Source of the DNA: Nostocales cyanobacterium LEGE 11386
GTDB taxonomy: Bacteria; Cyanobacteriota; Cyanobacteriia; Cyanobacteriales; Nostocaceae
Direction: 5' to 3'
Length of the DNA stretch: 64,000 nt
Assembly (NCBI GenBank): GCA_015207155.1
Contig: JADEXK010000015.1
Span: 1 to 64,000, forward strand
In this document: positions 35,833 to 47,300 of the stretch, in pieces
Numbering within the stretch: position 1 is the first letter of the stretch
Layout of the letters: every line of letters starts with the position of its first letter
Translations under genes and position numbers: made by a program
The notes under the pieces: generated by a model
Database searches by the model: none
Told to the model about the DNA's origin: nothing
Seen by the model: the letters and a program-made list of their open reading frames with translations, nothing else

Positions 35833-36963
35833 ATGGCTCAAACTGTCACACAGAATCATAGTGGGATCACGACTTTTCAGCCACTTGATGTTGAACTGCG
35901 AAACGTGTTCAAGTTTTTCAACCAAGAACCAGCAGTACATGGTGTAGACTTGGATGTCAGACAAGGGGAATTTTTTAGTATTTTAGGGCCATCTGGCTGT
36001 GGCAAGACAACCACGCTACGATTAATTGCCGGGTTTGAAATAACTGATGCGGGCAAGATATTGATTCAGGGTCAGTCTATGACTAATGTCCCTCCATATC
36101 GCCGACCCGTCAACACCGTATTTCAAAGCTATGCTTTGTTTAACCACTTGAATGTGTGGGATAACATTGCTTTTGGACTGCGCCTGCAAAAATTACGTAA
36201 ATCAGAAATTGAAAGCCGAGTTAAAGAAGCTTTAAAACTAGTAAAAATGGAAAGTTTGCGATCGCGCTTTCCCAGTCAACTCTCTGGAGGTCAACAGCAG
36301 CGAGTTGCTTTGGCTAGGGCGCTAGTCAATCGCCCCGCAGTCGTGCTGCTAGATGAACCTTTAGGCGCGTTAGACTTAAAACTGCGTAAGGATATGCAGG
36401 TGGAGTTAGCGAATTTACACAAAGAGTTGGGATTGACCTTTATTATGGTGACACACGACCAAGAGGAGGCTATGTCCTTGAGCGATCGCATTGCTGTGAT
36501 GAATCAAGGTAAAATTGAGCAAGTTGCTACTCCCAGACAAATTTACGAACATCCGCAAACCTCCTTTGTCGCTGATTTTATTGGTGATACTAATTTATTT
36601 AGTGGTGAAATCACGACTGTAGAATCTTCTTGTGTGCAAATTACCACCAAAACAGGACTAAAAATTGTCGTCACCCGTAATGAAGATACACCGACCGAAT
36701 TATCTCAAGTAGTTGTGGTGAGTGTGCGCCCGGAAAAAATTCAACTCTCACTTTATCAGCCTAGTGTCATGACTAATTGCTTTGAAGGACGATTGGTCAA
36801 TGTCATGTTTTTGGGGACTCATGTTAACTATGTTGTGGAATTAACAAACGGTGTCAGCATCAACGTTTTGCAGCCCAACACTATTGGTAATTTACCAGAC
36901 CGCGACACGCCTATCTACGCTTGGTGGACGGAAAGTGACTGTGTAGCTATAGGAAAGTGCTGA
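35833..36963 (+). CDS. potA: Polyamine-type ABC transporter ATPase
   Basis: A 376-residue ATPase of the spermidine/putrescine (PotA) family powering uptake across the inner membrane. Walker [10 protein letters not shown] (~56-64), signature LSGGQQQR, Walker [17 protein letters not shown], His-switch region [15 protein letters not shown], and a C-terminal TOBE-type regulatory domain ([16 protein letters not shown] onward) are present. Substrate is inferred from potD/potB 1.7 kb downstream, from which it is separated by the oppositely oriented menE. Confidence 0.9.
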   Translation: MAQTVTQNHSGITTFQPLDVELRNVFKFFNQEPAVHGVDLDVRQGEFFSILGPSGCGKTTTLRLIAGFEITDAGKILIQGQSMTNVPPYRRPVNTVFQSYALFNHLNVWDNIAFGLRLQKLRKSEIESRVKEALKLVKMESLRSRFPSQLSGGQQQRVALARALVNRPAVVLLDEPLGALDLKLRKDMQVELANLHKELGLTFIMVTHDQEEAMSLSDRIAVMNQGKIEQVATPRQIYEHPQTSFVADFIGDTNLFSGEITTVESSCVQITTKTGLKIVVTRNEDTPTELSQVVVVSVRPEKIQLSLYQPSVMTNCFEGRLVNVMFLGTHVNYVVELTNGVSINVLQPNTIGNLPDRDTPIYAWWTESDCVAIGKC

Positions 36964-37000
36964 GTGCGCTTGCCCTGAGCGAAGTCGAAGGGGAGTGCTG
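36961..37000. repeat. Small repeat CCCTGAGCGAAGTCGAAGG
   Basis: A dispersed cyanobacterial repeat type immediately after the potA stop (TGCGCTTGCCCTGAGCGAAG, then TCGAAGGGGAGTGCTGAGTG, with GTGCTGAGTG-like ends repeated at both sides). Confidence 0.45.
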
Positions 37001-37101
37001 AGTGGAAATATGAGTTTGGATCACGCAGAGGCGCAGAGTCGCAGAGGTAAGAGTTGAGAAGAGTTGATTTTTGAGTTTGATATTCTAATTCAGTGATGCT
37101 T

Positions 37102-38484
37102 TTAATTAGTGGTTTGATATTGAATTACTAATGTCTGAAGTTGTTGACGATTCAGTTTTCCTTGTTCATTTCTGGGCATTTTTTTGATGGGTATCCATAA
37201 TTTTGGCAATTTGTAGCGAGTTATTTTATCAATAATTGCTTCTTGAATTTGTTGGGATGAAATATGAAAATTTACTGGAATATAAATGGCAGTAACAATC
37301 TGTCCCCAATAACTGTCTTTGACACCAATAACTGCTACATCTATGACTAAATTAGTAGCTCTAATAACAGATTCTACTTCACCAGGAAACACATTTTCCC
37401 CACCAGTGATGATTTTATCACTGTCACGACCAACTATATTTAAATATCCTGCTTGATCCAAAAATCCCATATCATCAGGATAAAAGTTTTTTGCATCAGG
37501 AAATAATTGAGGGTAATAACCCAGTGATAAAGATGAACTTTCTAGAGAAATTTTCCCTATTTGTGGAGAAGATAAAATTTGCCCATCTGCACTACAAATT
37601 TTAACTTTTGCATGTGGTAAAACTTGACCACTACTGTTATTACCACTCAGGAAATTTTCTGGCTTGAGGGTGACAATCTGCGAAGCGGTTTCCGTCATGC
37701 CATAGGAAGGAGCAAGTTTAATATGATGAAATCTAGCTTTTTGTAAAAGCTCAGTCCAAGCAGGTGCGCCACCTAGCAACACAGTTTGACATTGAGATAG
37801 CCAATTTGTCAATATAGGTTTGCTAAGTAGAAATTGCAATTGTGTAGGCACTAAAGAGATAAAAAATTCATTTGGCTCAAAGTCACACAACTTGCCTAAT
37901 TTTAACTCTGAAAAAGGTAAAATTAACAACTGACCTTCAGATATAAAAGAGCGCATGAATTGCATTAGACCACTAACATGATAAAGTGGCAATACACATA
38001 TAGAATTAACTTGACTGACTTGGAAATATTCTTGAAAACCCTGTACTGATGCTGTAAGAGTTTGCCAGGTATGCATAGCAAAACGCATCTTTCCTGATGA
38101 CCCACCTGTAGGAATCATCATCAAATTATTGGGTTGATTCTCTAGGGATTTAGGAACAGGCGATCGCAGCATTTTATCATATTGTTGAACATATTCGCAG
38201 TTACCCCAAACTAAATCAGGTTTAACTAAATTAAATACTTGTTGCCATTCAGATGAACCCCAGGTAGGATTACATAAAAAAACGTGATGACCTCTTGAAT
38301 AAGCTGCAATTAAGCCAGCAAGAAAGCGAATCGGATTCGGCTCTACTAATAATATTTTTTGGGGAGACGGATGAGTAAATTCATCAAATAAAGCTTCAGT
38401 TAAAGCTAAAAATTCTAAACTGTCATAACCTAAAATCCAATTATTTTTACTGCGTTTTTTTAAATATTCAATAGGTGTTTTCAT
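37102..38484 (-). CDS. menE: 2-succinylbenzoate--CoA ligase
   Basis: An AMP-forming acyl-CoA synthetase that activates o-succinylbenzoate in phylloquinone synthesis for photosystem I. At 460 residues, motif A3 (MIPTGGSSGKMRFAMHT), A5 (APSYGMTETAS) and A8/A10-type regions (GRDSDKIITGGENVFPGEVE, RNEQGKLNRQQL with catalytic Lys) are complete. The assignment to menE over other acyl ligases rests on length and on cyanobacterial expectations. It lies reversed between potA and potD, an unusual position outside any men cluster. Confidence 0.82.
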   Translation of the reverse strand: MKTPIEYLKKRSKNNWILGYDSLEFLALTEALFDEFTHPSPQKILLVEPNPIRFLAGLIAAYSRGHHVFLCNPTWGSSEWQQVFNLVKPDLVWGNCEYVQQYDKMLRSPVPKSLENQPNNLMMIPTGGSSGKMRFAMHTWQTLTASVQGFQEYFQVSQVNSICVLPLYHVSGLMQFMRSFISEGQLLILPFSELKLGKLCDFEPNEFFISLVPTQLQFLLSKPILTNWLSQCQTVLLGGAPAWTELLQKARFHHIKLAPSYGMTETASQIVTLKPENFLSGNNSSGQVLPHAKVKICSADGQILSSPQIGKISLESSSLSLGYYPQLFPDAKNFYPDDMGFLDQAGYLNIVGRDSDKIITGGENVFPGEVESVIRATNLVIDVAVIGVKDSYWGQIVTAIYIPVNFHISSQQIQEAIIDKITRYKLPKLWIPIKKMPRNEQGKLNRQQLQTLVIQYQTTN

Positions 38485-38521
38485 ATAAATTTATAGGTGT
38501 AGTGGCGCTTGCAAGAGGCTC

Positions 38522-38554
38522 AGATCCCCGACTTCTTGAAGAAGTCGGGGATCT
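38522..38554. repeat. Perfect hairpin AGATCCCCGACTTCTT
   Basis: A 16-bp perfect palindrome around a single central base. The same arms bound a longer structure at 59707-59769, so this is a dispersed repeat. It lies between divergent menE and potD and is preceded by GAGGCTC in both copies. Confidence 0.7.
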
Positions 38555-38704
38555 CTACATATATTTTTTTATGTTAATTTGCCATTATCTCACCAAAACT
38601 GCTTCTAAAAATTGGCTATTTAAATTAGTGACATATTACACTACACGCAGATATATTAATTTCGTAGTGGTTAAAGTGCATAACCATGAGATGGACTGAG
38701 CAGA

Positions 38705-39790
38705 ATGAATAACAGACGGCAATTTTTACAAGGGATAGCAGCACTTTCTAGTTTGTCTTTAGCTGGTTGTGGCTGGAGGCTGGCTGATGTGCGAGCTAAT
38801 CCTACTACCTCTAGTCGCAGCGACCAACTATATATTTACACCTGGACACAATACTCTGATCAACAATTACTGCAAACTTTCACCGCTCAGACTGGCTTAA
38901 AAGTGCTGGTTGATGTGTATGATTCTAACGAAGTCATGTTAGCTAAGCTGTTGGCCGGGGGTGGTGGTGCTTACGGCTTAATCTATCCATCTGACTATAT
39001 GGTGCAAAAGATGGAAGAGCAAAATTTATTAACCGAAATCAACCGCGATCGCTTAATTGGGATCGATAATTTATTTCCCCAGTTCCAAAATCCTAGTTAT
39101 GATCCCAAAAACCGTTATAGTATCCCCTTTAATTGGGGAACAACAGGTTTAATTTATAATTCGGAAACCCTCCAAGAAGCACCAGAGGATTGGGAATATC
39201 TTTGGCAAAACCAGGGAATACTCAATAGGCGGATGACATTGTTAAATGATGTCCGTGAGGTCATGGGTGCAGTGTTGCGGATGCTGGGTTACTCTTACAA
39301 CTCCCAGGACGAAAACCAAATTAAACAGGCTTATGAAAAATTAGTAGCTCTAAAACCAGCGATCGCATCCTTTGACACTGATGCTTGGCAAAACCAAATG
39401 CTCGCAGGTGATTTAACTTTAGCAATGTGTTATTCATCAGATGCAATCCGAGTTATCAAAGAAAACCCCAAACTTAAATATGTAATTCCCCGCAGTGGTT
39501 CTTCCCTATGGACTGATACTATTGTGATACCCAAATCAGCACCTAATATAGATGGAGCCTATGGCTGGATTAACTTTATTTTACAACCAGAAGTAGCAGC
39601 CACAATCAGCCAACGTTTGAACCTTGCCACTCCTAATAGTGCTGGGTTTGAACAATTACCAAATCAAATCAAAAATAATGTCAATTTATATCCTCCAGCT
39701 TCATTGTTAGAAAAGTGTGAACGCCTGACTCCTTTGGGAGATTTTGAAGATGTTTATGAGCGTTATTGGACTCAATTAACTAGTAGTTAA
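38705..39790 (+). CDS. potD: Polyamine-type periplasmic binding lipoprotein
   Basis: A 361-residue solute-binding protein for spermidine/putrescine type uptake. NNRRQFLQG resembles a twin-arginine signal and the lipobox LAGC puts a lipid-modified Cys at 22. Family features include YIYTWTQYSDQQLL, YDSNEVMLAKLLAGGGG, YGLIYPSDYMVQKM and PFNWGTTGLIYN. It delivers substrate to the PotB permease encoded 21 bases downstream. Ligand specificity is inferred only. Confidence 0.9.
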   Translation: MNNRRQFLQGIAALSSLSLAGCGWRLADVRANPTTSSRSDQLYIYTWTQYSDQQLLQTFTAQTGLKVLVDVYDSNEVMLAKLLAGGGGAYGLIYPSDYMVQKMEEQNLLTEINRDRLIGIDNLFPQFQNPSYDPKNRYSIPFNWGTTGLIYNSETLQEAPEDWEYLWQNQGILNRRMTLLNDVREVMGAVLRMLGYSYNSQDENQIKQAYEKLVALKPAIASFDTDAWQNQMLAGDLTLAMCYSSDAIRVIKENPKLKYVIPRSGSSLWTDTIVIPKSAPNIDGAYGWINFILQPEVAATISQRLNLATPNSAGFEQLPNQIKNNVNLYPPASLLEKCERLTPLGDFEDVYERYWTQLTSS

Positions 39791-39811
39791 AAATAAAAAT
39801 AATTAAAAGTC

Positions 39812-40729
39812 GTGTCTACAAAAAATAATTCTTTTCAACAAAATTTACCAGATAATACTACTGATATAAAAAAAATACCTCGTCCCCAGATAAACTGGCT
39901 ACAACCTTTAGTATTACTTGCACCGTCTGGTATTTGGTTGCTACTTTTGTTGGTACTGCCAACGCTGCTAATTTTTGAATTAAGTTTAGTACCAAATATT
40001 AGACCAGGAGATATAGTCAATCCCAGTGGATTGGATAATTATATCAGAATATTTGATCCCCTTTATCTACAAGTAATTGGACGCTCGCTCTGGTTAGCGA
40101 TCGCGACAACAATAATTTGCTTAATTTTGGGCTTTCCTGTCGCCTATTGGATTGCTCAAATAGCACCGCAGCGCTGGCGAAATTTGCTGCTTTTAGGCTT
40201 TGTTTTACCTTTGTGGACTTCCTCTTTACTCCGTTCTTATGCTTGGATTACTATTCTGCGTCCTACTGGTTTATTAAACAGTTTGCTCAGTAATTTAGGC
40301 TTACCTACCTTAGAATTACTATACAGTGTTCCAGCCGTTTTAATTGGCATGAGCTACAGCTTATTGCCCTATATGGTTTTAATTTTATATGCTTCTCTGG
40401 AAAAGCTAGACAAGCGCTTACTAGAAGCAGCAGCTGATTTAGGTGCAAATTCTGTGCAAGCTTTTTGGAAAGTCACAGTACCCCAAATTTTGCCAGGAAT
40501 TATTGCTGGTTCAATGCTGGTATTAATCACAGGATTAGGAGATTTTATCGACCCAGAATTACTTGGTGGGGCTTCTAGTATGACCGCAGCAAGGTTAGTA
40601 TACAACCAGTTTCTTGGAGTCACTCAAAATTGGGGCTTTGGTTCAGCTTTAAGTATGACGTTGATTTTGGCTGTGAGTATGGCGATCGCTCTTTTAATTA
40701 AGTTTGGTGAAGCTACACCTAAGCAGTAG
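39812..40729 (+). CDS. potB: Polyamine-type ABC permease PotB
   Basis: A 305-residue inner membrane permease with six helices and the EAA-type loop EAAADLGANSVQAFWKVTVPQILPGI that docks on PotA. An N-terminal ~30-residue polar extension is present. GTG start at 39812. The usual partner permease potC does not follow: the next gene is the convergent chemotaxis kinase. Either potC lies elsewhere or PotB works as a homodimer. Confidence 0.88.
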   Translation: MSTKNNSFQQNLPDNTTDIKKIPRPQINWLQPLVLLAPSGIWLLLLLVLPTLLIFELSLVPNIRPGDIVNPSGLDNYIRIFDPLYLQVIGRSLWLAIATTIICLILGFPVAYWIAQIAPQRWRNLLLLGFVLPLWTSSLLRSYAWITILRPTGLLNSLLSNLGLPTLELLYSVPAVLIGMSYSLLPYMVLILYASLEKLDKRLLEAAADLGANSVQAFWKVTVPQILPGIIAGSMLVLITGLGDFIDPELLGGASSMTAARLVYNQFLGVTQNWGFGSALSMTLILAVSMAIALLIKFGEATPKQ

Positions 40730-40761
40730 TAACTAGAAGATCGAAAAATTATGAATTAGTC

Positions 40762-43700
40762 TTACACCATTGCCAAAGAAGTTAAATTTCTCTCTTCTTT
40801 ATTAATTAAATCATTCACAATCGAGAGAAATTCATGTTCTAAATAAGGCTTAGTTAAGTAAGCATTTGCACCGAGTTCTTGGGCTAGTTGCCGATGTTTT
40901 TCCGCACTGCGAGAAGTGAGAACTAATACAGGGATTTTGGCGAAAGTTGGGTTTTGCCGGAGATTGCCTAATAACTCAAAACCATTCATGCGCGGCATTT
41001 CTAAATCAGAGATAATCACCTGAATATCGGGATGATGTTGTAATTGTTCTAAAGCTTCTATACCATTTTGGGCTTGAATAACTTGATAGCCAGATTTTTG
41101 TAGAGTCAAAGAAAGAGTTTGCCTTAGACTAATAGCATCATCTACTACTAAAATGACTTTTGGAGCTTTGTTATTTGGCTCTATAGTATTCGTAGATGCA
41201 GCTAGTAAAGGCGTATTTGAGACAGTATAATCTGACATCGGCAAAGCTTTTTTCTCTAAAGAATAAGCTGTTGGCAATGCTGTAACTTCAAGTTTTGCTG
41301 GCATCTCATTAGACTCTAGCAGTAGCGCACCATCAACTACTAAAATGAGATTACCGTTAGCTAAACTACTACAACCATAAATATATTTTGGAGGTGCGAT
41401 CACATTTCCTAAAGGTCTAATTACTAGCTCTTGTTCGCCAATTATTTGGTCAACTTCTAAACCAAAAATTCCTTGATTTCGTCGCAACAGCAACACAGGA
41501 TTTTTCATAACTCCTGTTTCAGAGGAAATTGATGTATGCTGTAGACTCGCACTATTAAATAACGAACCGTTATAGTTTATCAAATCAGAAAATTGATGAA
41601 GGTTAACTAGAGTTTCATCCTCACCTGTATGCCAATACAGGACTTTTTTTCCTTCAAATTCTCGGATATTTTGAGTAGAGGGAATTAATATTTTTTCGAT
41701 ATTGTCCAAAAGTAAGGCATAAACAACACCTCCAGCCTGGATCAGCATTAATTTATCAGTAGTCATAGAAAAAGGTATTTTAAGTATGAATGTGGTTCCT
41801 TGATTCGGCAAAGATTGAACTGAAATAAAGCCGTTGAGTGCTTGTAACTGAGAACGCACGATATCTAACCCCATACCGCGTCCAGAAATTTCATTCACCT
41901 GATCAGCAGTGGATAATCCAGGTGCAAACATCAAATCTAACAATTCAGATTTATCCGAGTTAGAATTTGAGATTAAATTAAGTTCTACAGCCTTTTCTCG
42001 AATGCTTTCAAAATTCAATCCTTGTCCATCATCCCGGACTTCAATAATAGTTTGACTACCCTGATGATAGGCAGAGATTTCGATTGTACCTTGTTCTGGT
42101 TTGCCACGTTCCCGGCGCACTTGCGGAAGTTCAATACCGTGGTCAAAAGCATTACGTACTAAATGCAATAATGGGTCATAAAGTTTTTCGGCGATCGCTT
42201 TATCTACTAACACCTCTGTGCCATTAAGTTTCAATTCTACAAGTTTGTGATAAACATTCCCCAGCTTTTTCACCATTTGAGGCAAGCGATGGAAAACATT
42301 TCCCAAAGGTAACATTCTTGCTGCAACTAATTCATCAATGATGTTGAAAGCTAAAGTCTGTTTTTTATCACTAATTTGTGTAGCTTGTCTGAGGAGTAAG
42401 TCCAGGGATTCTGTAGTTTCTTGTAATTGCAGAGTCTCTTCTATAGCTTCATGCAACGACATCTGAAATTCTGTATATACATCCATTTCTAGAGAGTCAA
42501 ATTTTACTGATGCAAAATTTTGTGTAGATGAGGATGAGAAATTTTGTATCTGTATTGGCAAATCCCGCAATTGATTTAAAGTTGCTTGGTGTCTGCTAAG
42601 TCGCTGTAATAATTGCTCAAATATTTCTTGAATCTGTTCATCATACAATGTGCGGCGTTTTTGATGAATTAGTAATTCTCCTGCTAAATAATTCAAGTGT
42701 TGTAGTCCTTCTACATCCACACGAATAAATACAGGTTGTCGGGAATTTTTGCTTTGTTGTGGCTGCAATTTATCTTCTAGTTGTTCATTAATTTGTATGG
42801 CTGAATCAGAAACAGCATCAATTTCTGTTTTTAAGATATTTTCAACCACCTGATCATTGACAGTTAATGAATGATTAACTTCCTCATTAATTTCAGTAGT
42901 CACAATTTTATCAGTTTCTCCTCCCCATATTGACTCTAACAAGCTATCAGTTATCTCTTTAAATACTAGCAAATTGCGTAACTTGGGATTGTCAAGCCAG
43001 TTCTTTTCTTGAGCAGTGACAGGAGGATAATTTTTATATTCTTTGGCTAATGCACGAATTTGACTTTGTAGTGTTTGGATTAAGAGGATGTAACTATCTG
43101 TCTTCTCAGATAAATATTGAAATTTTGCAACTGCCAGTAGGATAATTAAAATCACCCCATGACGATAAAGGCAAAGACTATAACTATCTTCTTCATCTTG
43201 GACAAAACTTAAAAAATTACTCAGCCAATTGGTAATATAATTTATCTGGTTTTCTTCCTCTGCTTTGGGAACAAGTAAAGATAAATTAAGTTCTGGCTGA
43301 GGTATTTGCATCTGGTGATTAAACCAGCCAAAAATATAGTAGATTACTTTTAAATATAATTTGGCAGTTGTAGGTTTGATCCGCTCATTTTTAGTGTTGC
43401 CAGATACCGTTAAAAATTTGTAAAATGCTTCAGCATGACTGAGAAATTTACAAGTAGATCCAGATAACTCGTCAACTGTGACTGTTGTGAGTTTTTGCAA
43501 ATCTGGAGAAGGTGTACCACCACAAGTGCGATCGCCTGCTAATATATCTTTTTGTGCTTGCTGCAAATCCACCAGGGCAATTTCTGCAATTTGGCATACT
43601 TGGTTGGGGTTTGCTTGCAATGCTGCCAAAATTGTTTGGGCAATTTCTCCCCATCCAGGTAACTTTAGAGATTCTGCCAAGCCAAGAAATACCTCAGCTT

Positions 43701-44265
43701 GAGAGCCTAAAAAATCTTTAAATTCGTCATTATCTGGTGGATGATTAATAGCTTCAGCAATACTTACTAAACGTTGTTGTACCCCTACTTCAAAAATAGA
43801 CTGAACAATATCAAACCCCAATTCCTGAGAAGTAGGAATATGATTCTCAGCACCAAAAGCATCACCAAGTTTTTCTTGCAACTGTGCAAAAACTAAAGTT
43901 GCTCGTTGCAGAAGTTCTTCATGATTAATAGTACTGCCTGTCAATTCTGTAGTTAATGCTAAACTCAGACATTCATAAGCTTGTAATAAAAGTGATTGTA
44001 GTTCATCATCAACTACCACATCTGGATTATACAGAGCCTGAAACACATCTTCTAAAGAATGAGCTATCATTTGAATTATCTCTAACCCAACATTAGCAGC
44101 ACCACCTTTGAGTGTATGAGTTGCCCGCATTAAATTATGAACTTTAGCAATGCTATAAGCTGCTGATAAGCTAAATAATTCTTGTTCAATAATTTGCACC
44201 AACTCTGGTGCTTCTGCCAGAAAATATGTATAACCTTGTTCACGAATTTCAGAGTCTGTAATCAT
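40762..44265 (-). CDS. pixL: CheA-like hybrid histidine kinase of the phototaxis operon
   Basis: About 1167 residues. The N-terminal Hpt domain has the phospho-acceptor His in ATHTLKGGAANVG (~50). A long middle segment follows, then a CheA dimerisation/HATPase core (NAFDHGIELPQVRRERGK, VRDDGQGLNFESIREKA, SGRGMGLDIVRSQL), a CheW-like domain (~850-990) and a C-terminal receiver (~1037-1167) with Asp in IISDLEMPRMNGFELL. It phosphorylates PixG/PixH to control type IV pili in light-directed motility. I start at MITDSEIREQ (44265), which is the typical family start; an ATG ten codons earlier (44295) is possible. Confidence 0.93.
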   Translation of the reverse strand: MITDSEIREQGYTYFLAEAPELVQIIEQELFSLSAAYSIAKVHNLMRATHTLKGGAANVGLEIIQMIAHSLEDVFQALYNPDVVVDDELQSLLLQAYECLSLALTTELTGSTINHEELLQRATLVFAQLQEKLGDAFGAENHIPTSQELGFDIVQSIFEVGVQQRLVSIAEAINHPPDNDEFKDFLGSQAEVFLGLAESLKLPGWGEIAQTILAALQANPNQVCQIAEIALVDLQQAQKDILAGDRTCGGTPSPDLQKLTTVTVDELSGSTCKFLSHAEAFYKFLTVSGNTKNERIKPTTAKLYLKVIYYIFGWFNHQMQIPQPELNLSLLVPKAEEENQINYITNWLSNFLSFVQDEEDSYSLCLYRHGVILIILLAVAKFQYLSEKTDSYILLIQTLQSQIRALAKEYKNYPPVTAQEKNWLDNPKLRNLLVFKEITDSLLESIWGGETDKIVTTEINEEVNHSLTVNDQVVENILKTEIDAVSDSAIQINEQLEDKLQPQQSKNSRQPVFIRVDVEGLQHLNYLAGELLIHQKRRTLYDEQIQEIFEQLLQRLSRHQATLNQLRDLPIQIQNFSSSSTQNFASVKFDSLEMDVYTEFQMSLHEAIEETLQLQETTESLDLLLRQATQISDKKQTLAFNIIDELVAARMLPLGNVFHRLPQMVKKLGNVYHKLVELKLNGTEVLVDKAIAEKLYDPLLHLVRNAFDHGIELPQVRRERGKPEQGTIEISAYHQGSQTIIEVRDDGQGLNFESIREKAVELNLISNSNSDKSELLDLMFAPGLSTADQVNEISGRGMGLDIVRSQLQALNGFISVQSLPNQGTTFILKIPFSMTTDKLMLIQAGGVVYALLLDNIEKILIPSTQNIREFEGKKVLYWHTGEDETLVNLHQFSDLINYNGSLFNSASLQHTSISSETGVMKNPVLLLRRNQGIFGLEVDQIIGEQELVIRPLGNVIAPPKYIYGCSSLANGNLILVVDGALLLESNEMPAKLEVTALPTAYSLEKKALPMSDYTVSNTPLLAASTNTIEPNNKAPKVILVVDDAISLRQTLSLTLQKSGYQVIQAQNGIEALEQLQHHPDIQVIISDLEMPRMNGFELLGNLRQNPTFAKIPVLVLTSRSAEKHRQLAQELGANAYLTKPYLEHEFLSIVNDLINKEERNLTSLAMV

Positions 44266-44305
44266 AATTGGTGAGTAAGTATTTAATTCATACAATTTTA
44301 ATTTT

Positions 44306-44351
44306 TCTTTGTGTCTTTGTGCCTTTGTGTTTTACCACGAAGACACAAAGA
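44306..44351. repeat. Inverted repeat between pixL and pixJ
   Basis: TCTTTGTGTC (44306-44315) and GACACAAAGA (44342-44351) pair perfectly around TTTGTGCCTTTGTGTTTTACC. Similar TTTGTG-rich repeats are common in Nostoc-type spacers. In the operon RNA it would form a hairpin between the two messages. Confidence 0.55.
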
Positions 44352-44361
44352 TATCTATTTG

Positions 44362-47300
44362 CTAATTGACTTTAAACTGACTAGCAGTTGCTAATAACTC
44401 TTGTGCCATCCCTGATAAATCTTGCAAGACGGCAGCAATTTCCTGAGATTCAGTGAAAGTCTTGTGAGCAATTTCTGCTACATCTTGCATTGATGCAGTT
44501 ACCGTTACAGATTGTCCCATTTGTTTTTGAGTTGCTTCGGTAATTCGCTGGATTAATTGACTAATTTCGGCAGTTGCGGAAACAATGGCGTTCAAGTTTT
44601 GGCGGGTTTCACTCACAAAATTTGTACCTTCTACCACTTGCTGAATGCCTGTTTCCATTGCTACTGCTACTTCACCAGTTTCTGCTTGAATCTCCTGGAC
44701 TAATTTTTCAATTTCAATGGTTGCTGCTGCTGATTGGCGAGATAAAGAACGGACTTCATCGGCTACCACTGCAAAGCCTTTACCATATTCACCGGCACGA
44801 GTGGCTTCAATAGCTGCATTCAACGCCAGTACGTTGGTTTGTGTAGCGAAGTTACTAATCAAATTCACCACCTTGGAGATTTTTTGCGAGGATTCGCTGA
44901 GGCGCTTAATCTTTTTACTGGTTTGGGCCACGGTTTCACGAATCGCTTGGATGGCTTTGACTGTCTGGTTCATCGCTGCATCACCAGACTCGACAGTTTG
45001 GTTAGCTTGTTGCACTGCTACCTGCACCAAATCGGCGCTAGCTACTACAGCTTGGGTAGAGTCCACCATCTGTTGAATTTCGCTTAGGGCTGCGGTAATT
45101 TCTTCAGATTGTTGTTTGGCTAAATTCGTCAGTCCTGCTAGTGAAGCATTGCTACTACTAGAGGTTTGGGCAACTTGTTGGGAAGTTGTTTGTACTTGGA
45201 TGACAATTTGCCGTAGTGCTTGTAGAGTATTGTTGTAGGCATCGGCAATTGTACCGAGTTCATCTTCGGTAATTGGTGCGCGTACCGTCAAATCGCCATT
45301 CAGCGCTGGTCTCAGCGCTGTTAGCAGTTGAATAGACCGTTGTTGCAGTAATTCCTTAGCTGCTTTTTCCCGTGCTGCGGCTGCTGCTAATTTAGCTGAC
45401 TGTGCTTCTAATCGTTGCAAATATTCAGTTTGTTGTAATCCTAATCCTAATTGGTCACCAATTCGTGCTAATAAGGTAACTTGCGATTCTTCCCAATTAC
45501 GAGAGTTGGAATTTTGATAAGCCGCCAACAAACCCCACAATTTTTCCCCAGAGAATACAGGAACTATCACATAAGCTTTGACTTCAAATTGCTCTAAAAT
45601 TTCAATGTGACAGGGAGAATGACCTACTTGATAAATATCATGAGCAACAAAGCTTTCACCTTTGACGTATCGACCTCCTTGAGTTTCTTGTAAGTGGGTA
45701 TCTTCCCAAACGGTTTTGATATCAACACCTACAAGTTTTACCCAATTATGACCTACTGATTCAGCGATAAATTCACCACTCCAATCAGGATTGAAGCGAA
45801 AAACAGCCACGCGATCGCATCGTAATAATTGGCGGACTTCTTGAGTAGCTGTTTTGAAAATTTCGTCTACATCTAAGGATTGGCGAATACGGTTGACTAT
45901 TTTAGTAACAGCTTTTTCTTGTTCAGCTATCTGAGCTAGTTTCTCAGATTTCACCTGCACTTGTTCGAGATAATCTATTTGTGATTTAGCGAGGCTAAAT
46001 TGCAAGCCAATCTGAGTTAAAAAGTTGACTTCCCAAGGCTGCCAATCACGAGTGCCAGAATTTTGATAAGCTGCTAATAAACCCCATAAGTTTTCTCCAA
46101 AGAATATCGGCACAATAATATAAGCTTTGGCTTCAAACTGCTCTAAAATTTCAATGTGGCAGGAAGCAAGACCTCTTGTATAGATATCATTAACGACAAA
46201 ATTTTCGCCTCTAGCATAGCGACCTCCCTGGGTTTCTTGTAAGTGGGTATCTTCCCAAACGGTTTTGATATCAGGGCCTACTAGTTTTACCCAGTTATTA
46301 CCTACCGACTCAGCTATAAATTCGCCACCCCAATCAGAGTTGAAGCGAAAAACAGCCACGCGATCGCATCGCAGTGATTGGCGAACTTCTTGAGTGGTTG
46401 TTTTAAAAATTTCTTCTACGTTTAAAGATTGGCGAATGCGGTTAACTATTTTAGTAAAAGCCTTTTCTTGTTCGGCAATCTGAATTAGTTGCTCAGATTG
46501 CATCTGCATTTGTTCTAAATATTCACCTTGTGAAATAGCTACACCAAATTGCAAGCCAATCTGAGTTAAAAAACTAATTTCCCAGGGTTGCCATTCACGA
46601 GGCCCAGAATTTTGATAAGCTGCCAATAAACCCCATAATTGCTCTCCAGAAAAAATAGGAACAATTATATAAGCTTTCATTTCAAACTGTTCTAAAATAT
46701 CAATGTGGCATTGAGCATGACCCACCTGATAAATGTCATTAACTGCAAAGCTTTCACCCTTAGCATAACGACCTCCCTGGGTTTCTTGTAAATGAGTATC
46801 TTCCCAGACCATTTTAAAATCTGGTGTGACCATTTTCACCCAATTATTACCCACTGACTCAGCTACAAATTCACCACTCCAATCAGGTTTGAAGCGGTAA
46901 ACACCGACGCGATCGCATCGCAACAATTGACGAATTTCTTGAGTGGTTGTTTGAAAAATTTTATCGACATTTGAGATCCGCAGAATCTTATCGATGACTT
47001 TGGCGACAGATTTTTTAGCTAGTGTTTGCTGTTGTAATTCTTTTTGGAATTCAAATTTTTGCAATCTGTAAGTTAGTTCTGTTGTAATTTGAGATAATAA
47101 AGTAATTTCTCCTTCCTGCCACTGGCATGGTGCAGCACAATTATTGATTGCTAATAATCCCCAAACTTTACCCTCTACTAAAATCGGTAAACTTAAACTA
47201 GCTTTGACTTGAAATTTATCCAGTAACTGTTTTTGATGGGGGGTAATTTGTCTTTGATTGATATCATCAATTGCTACAGGTTCTATATAATCTTGGCTAG

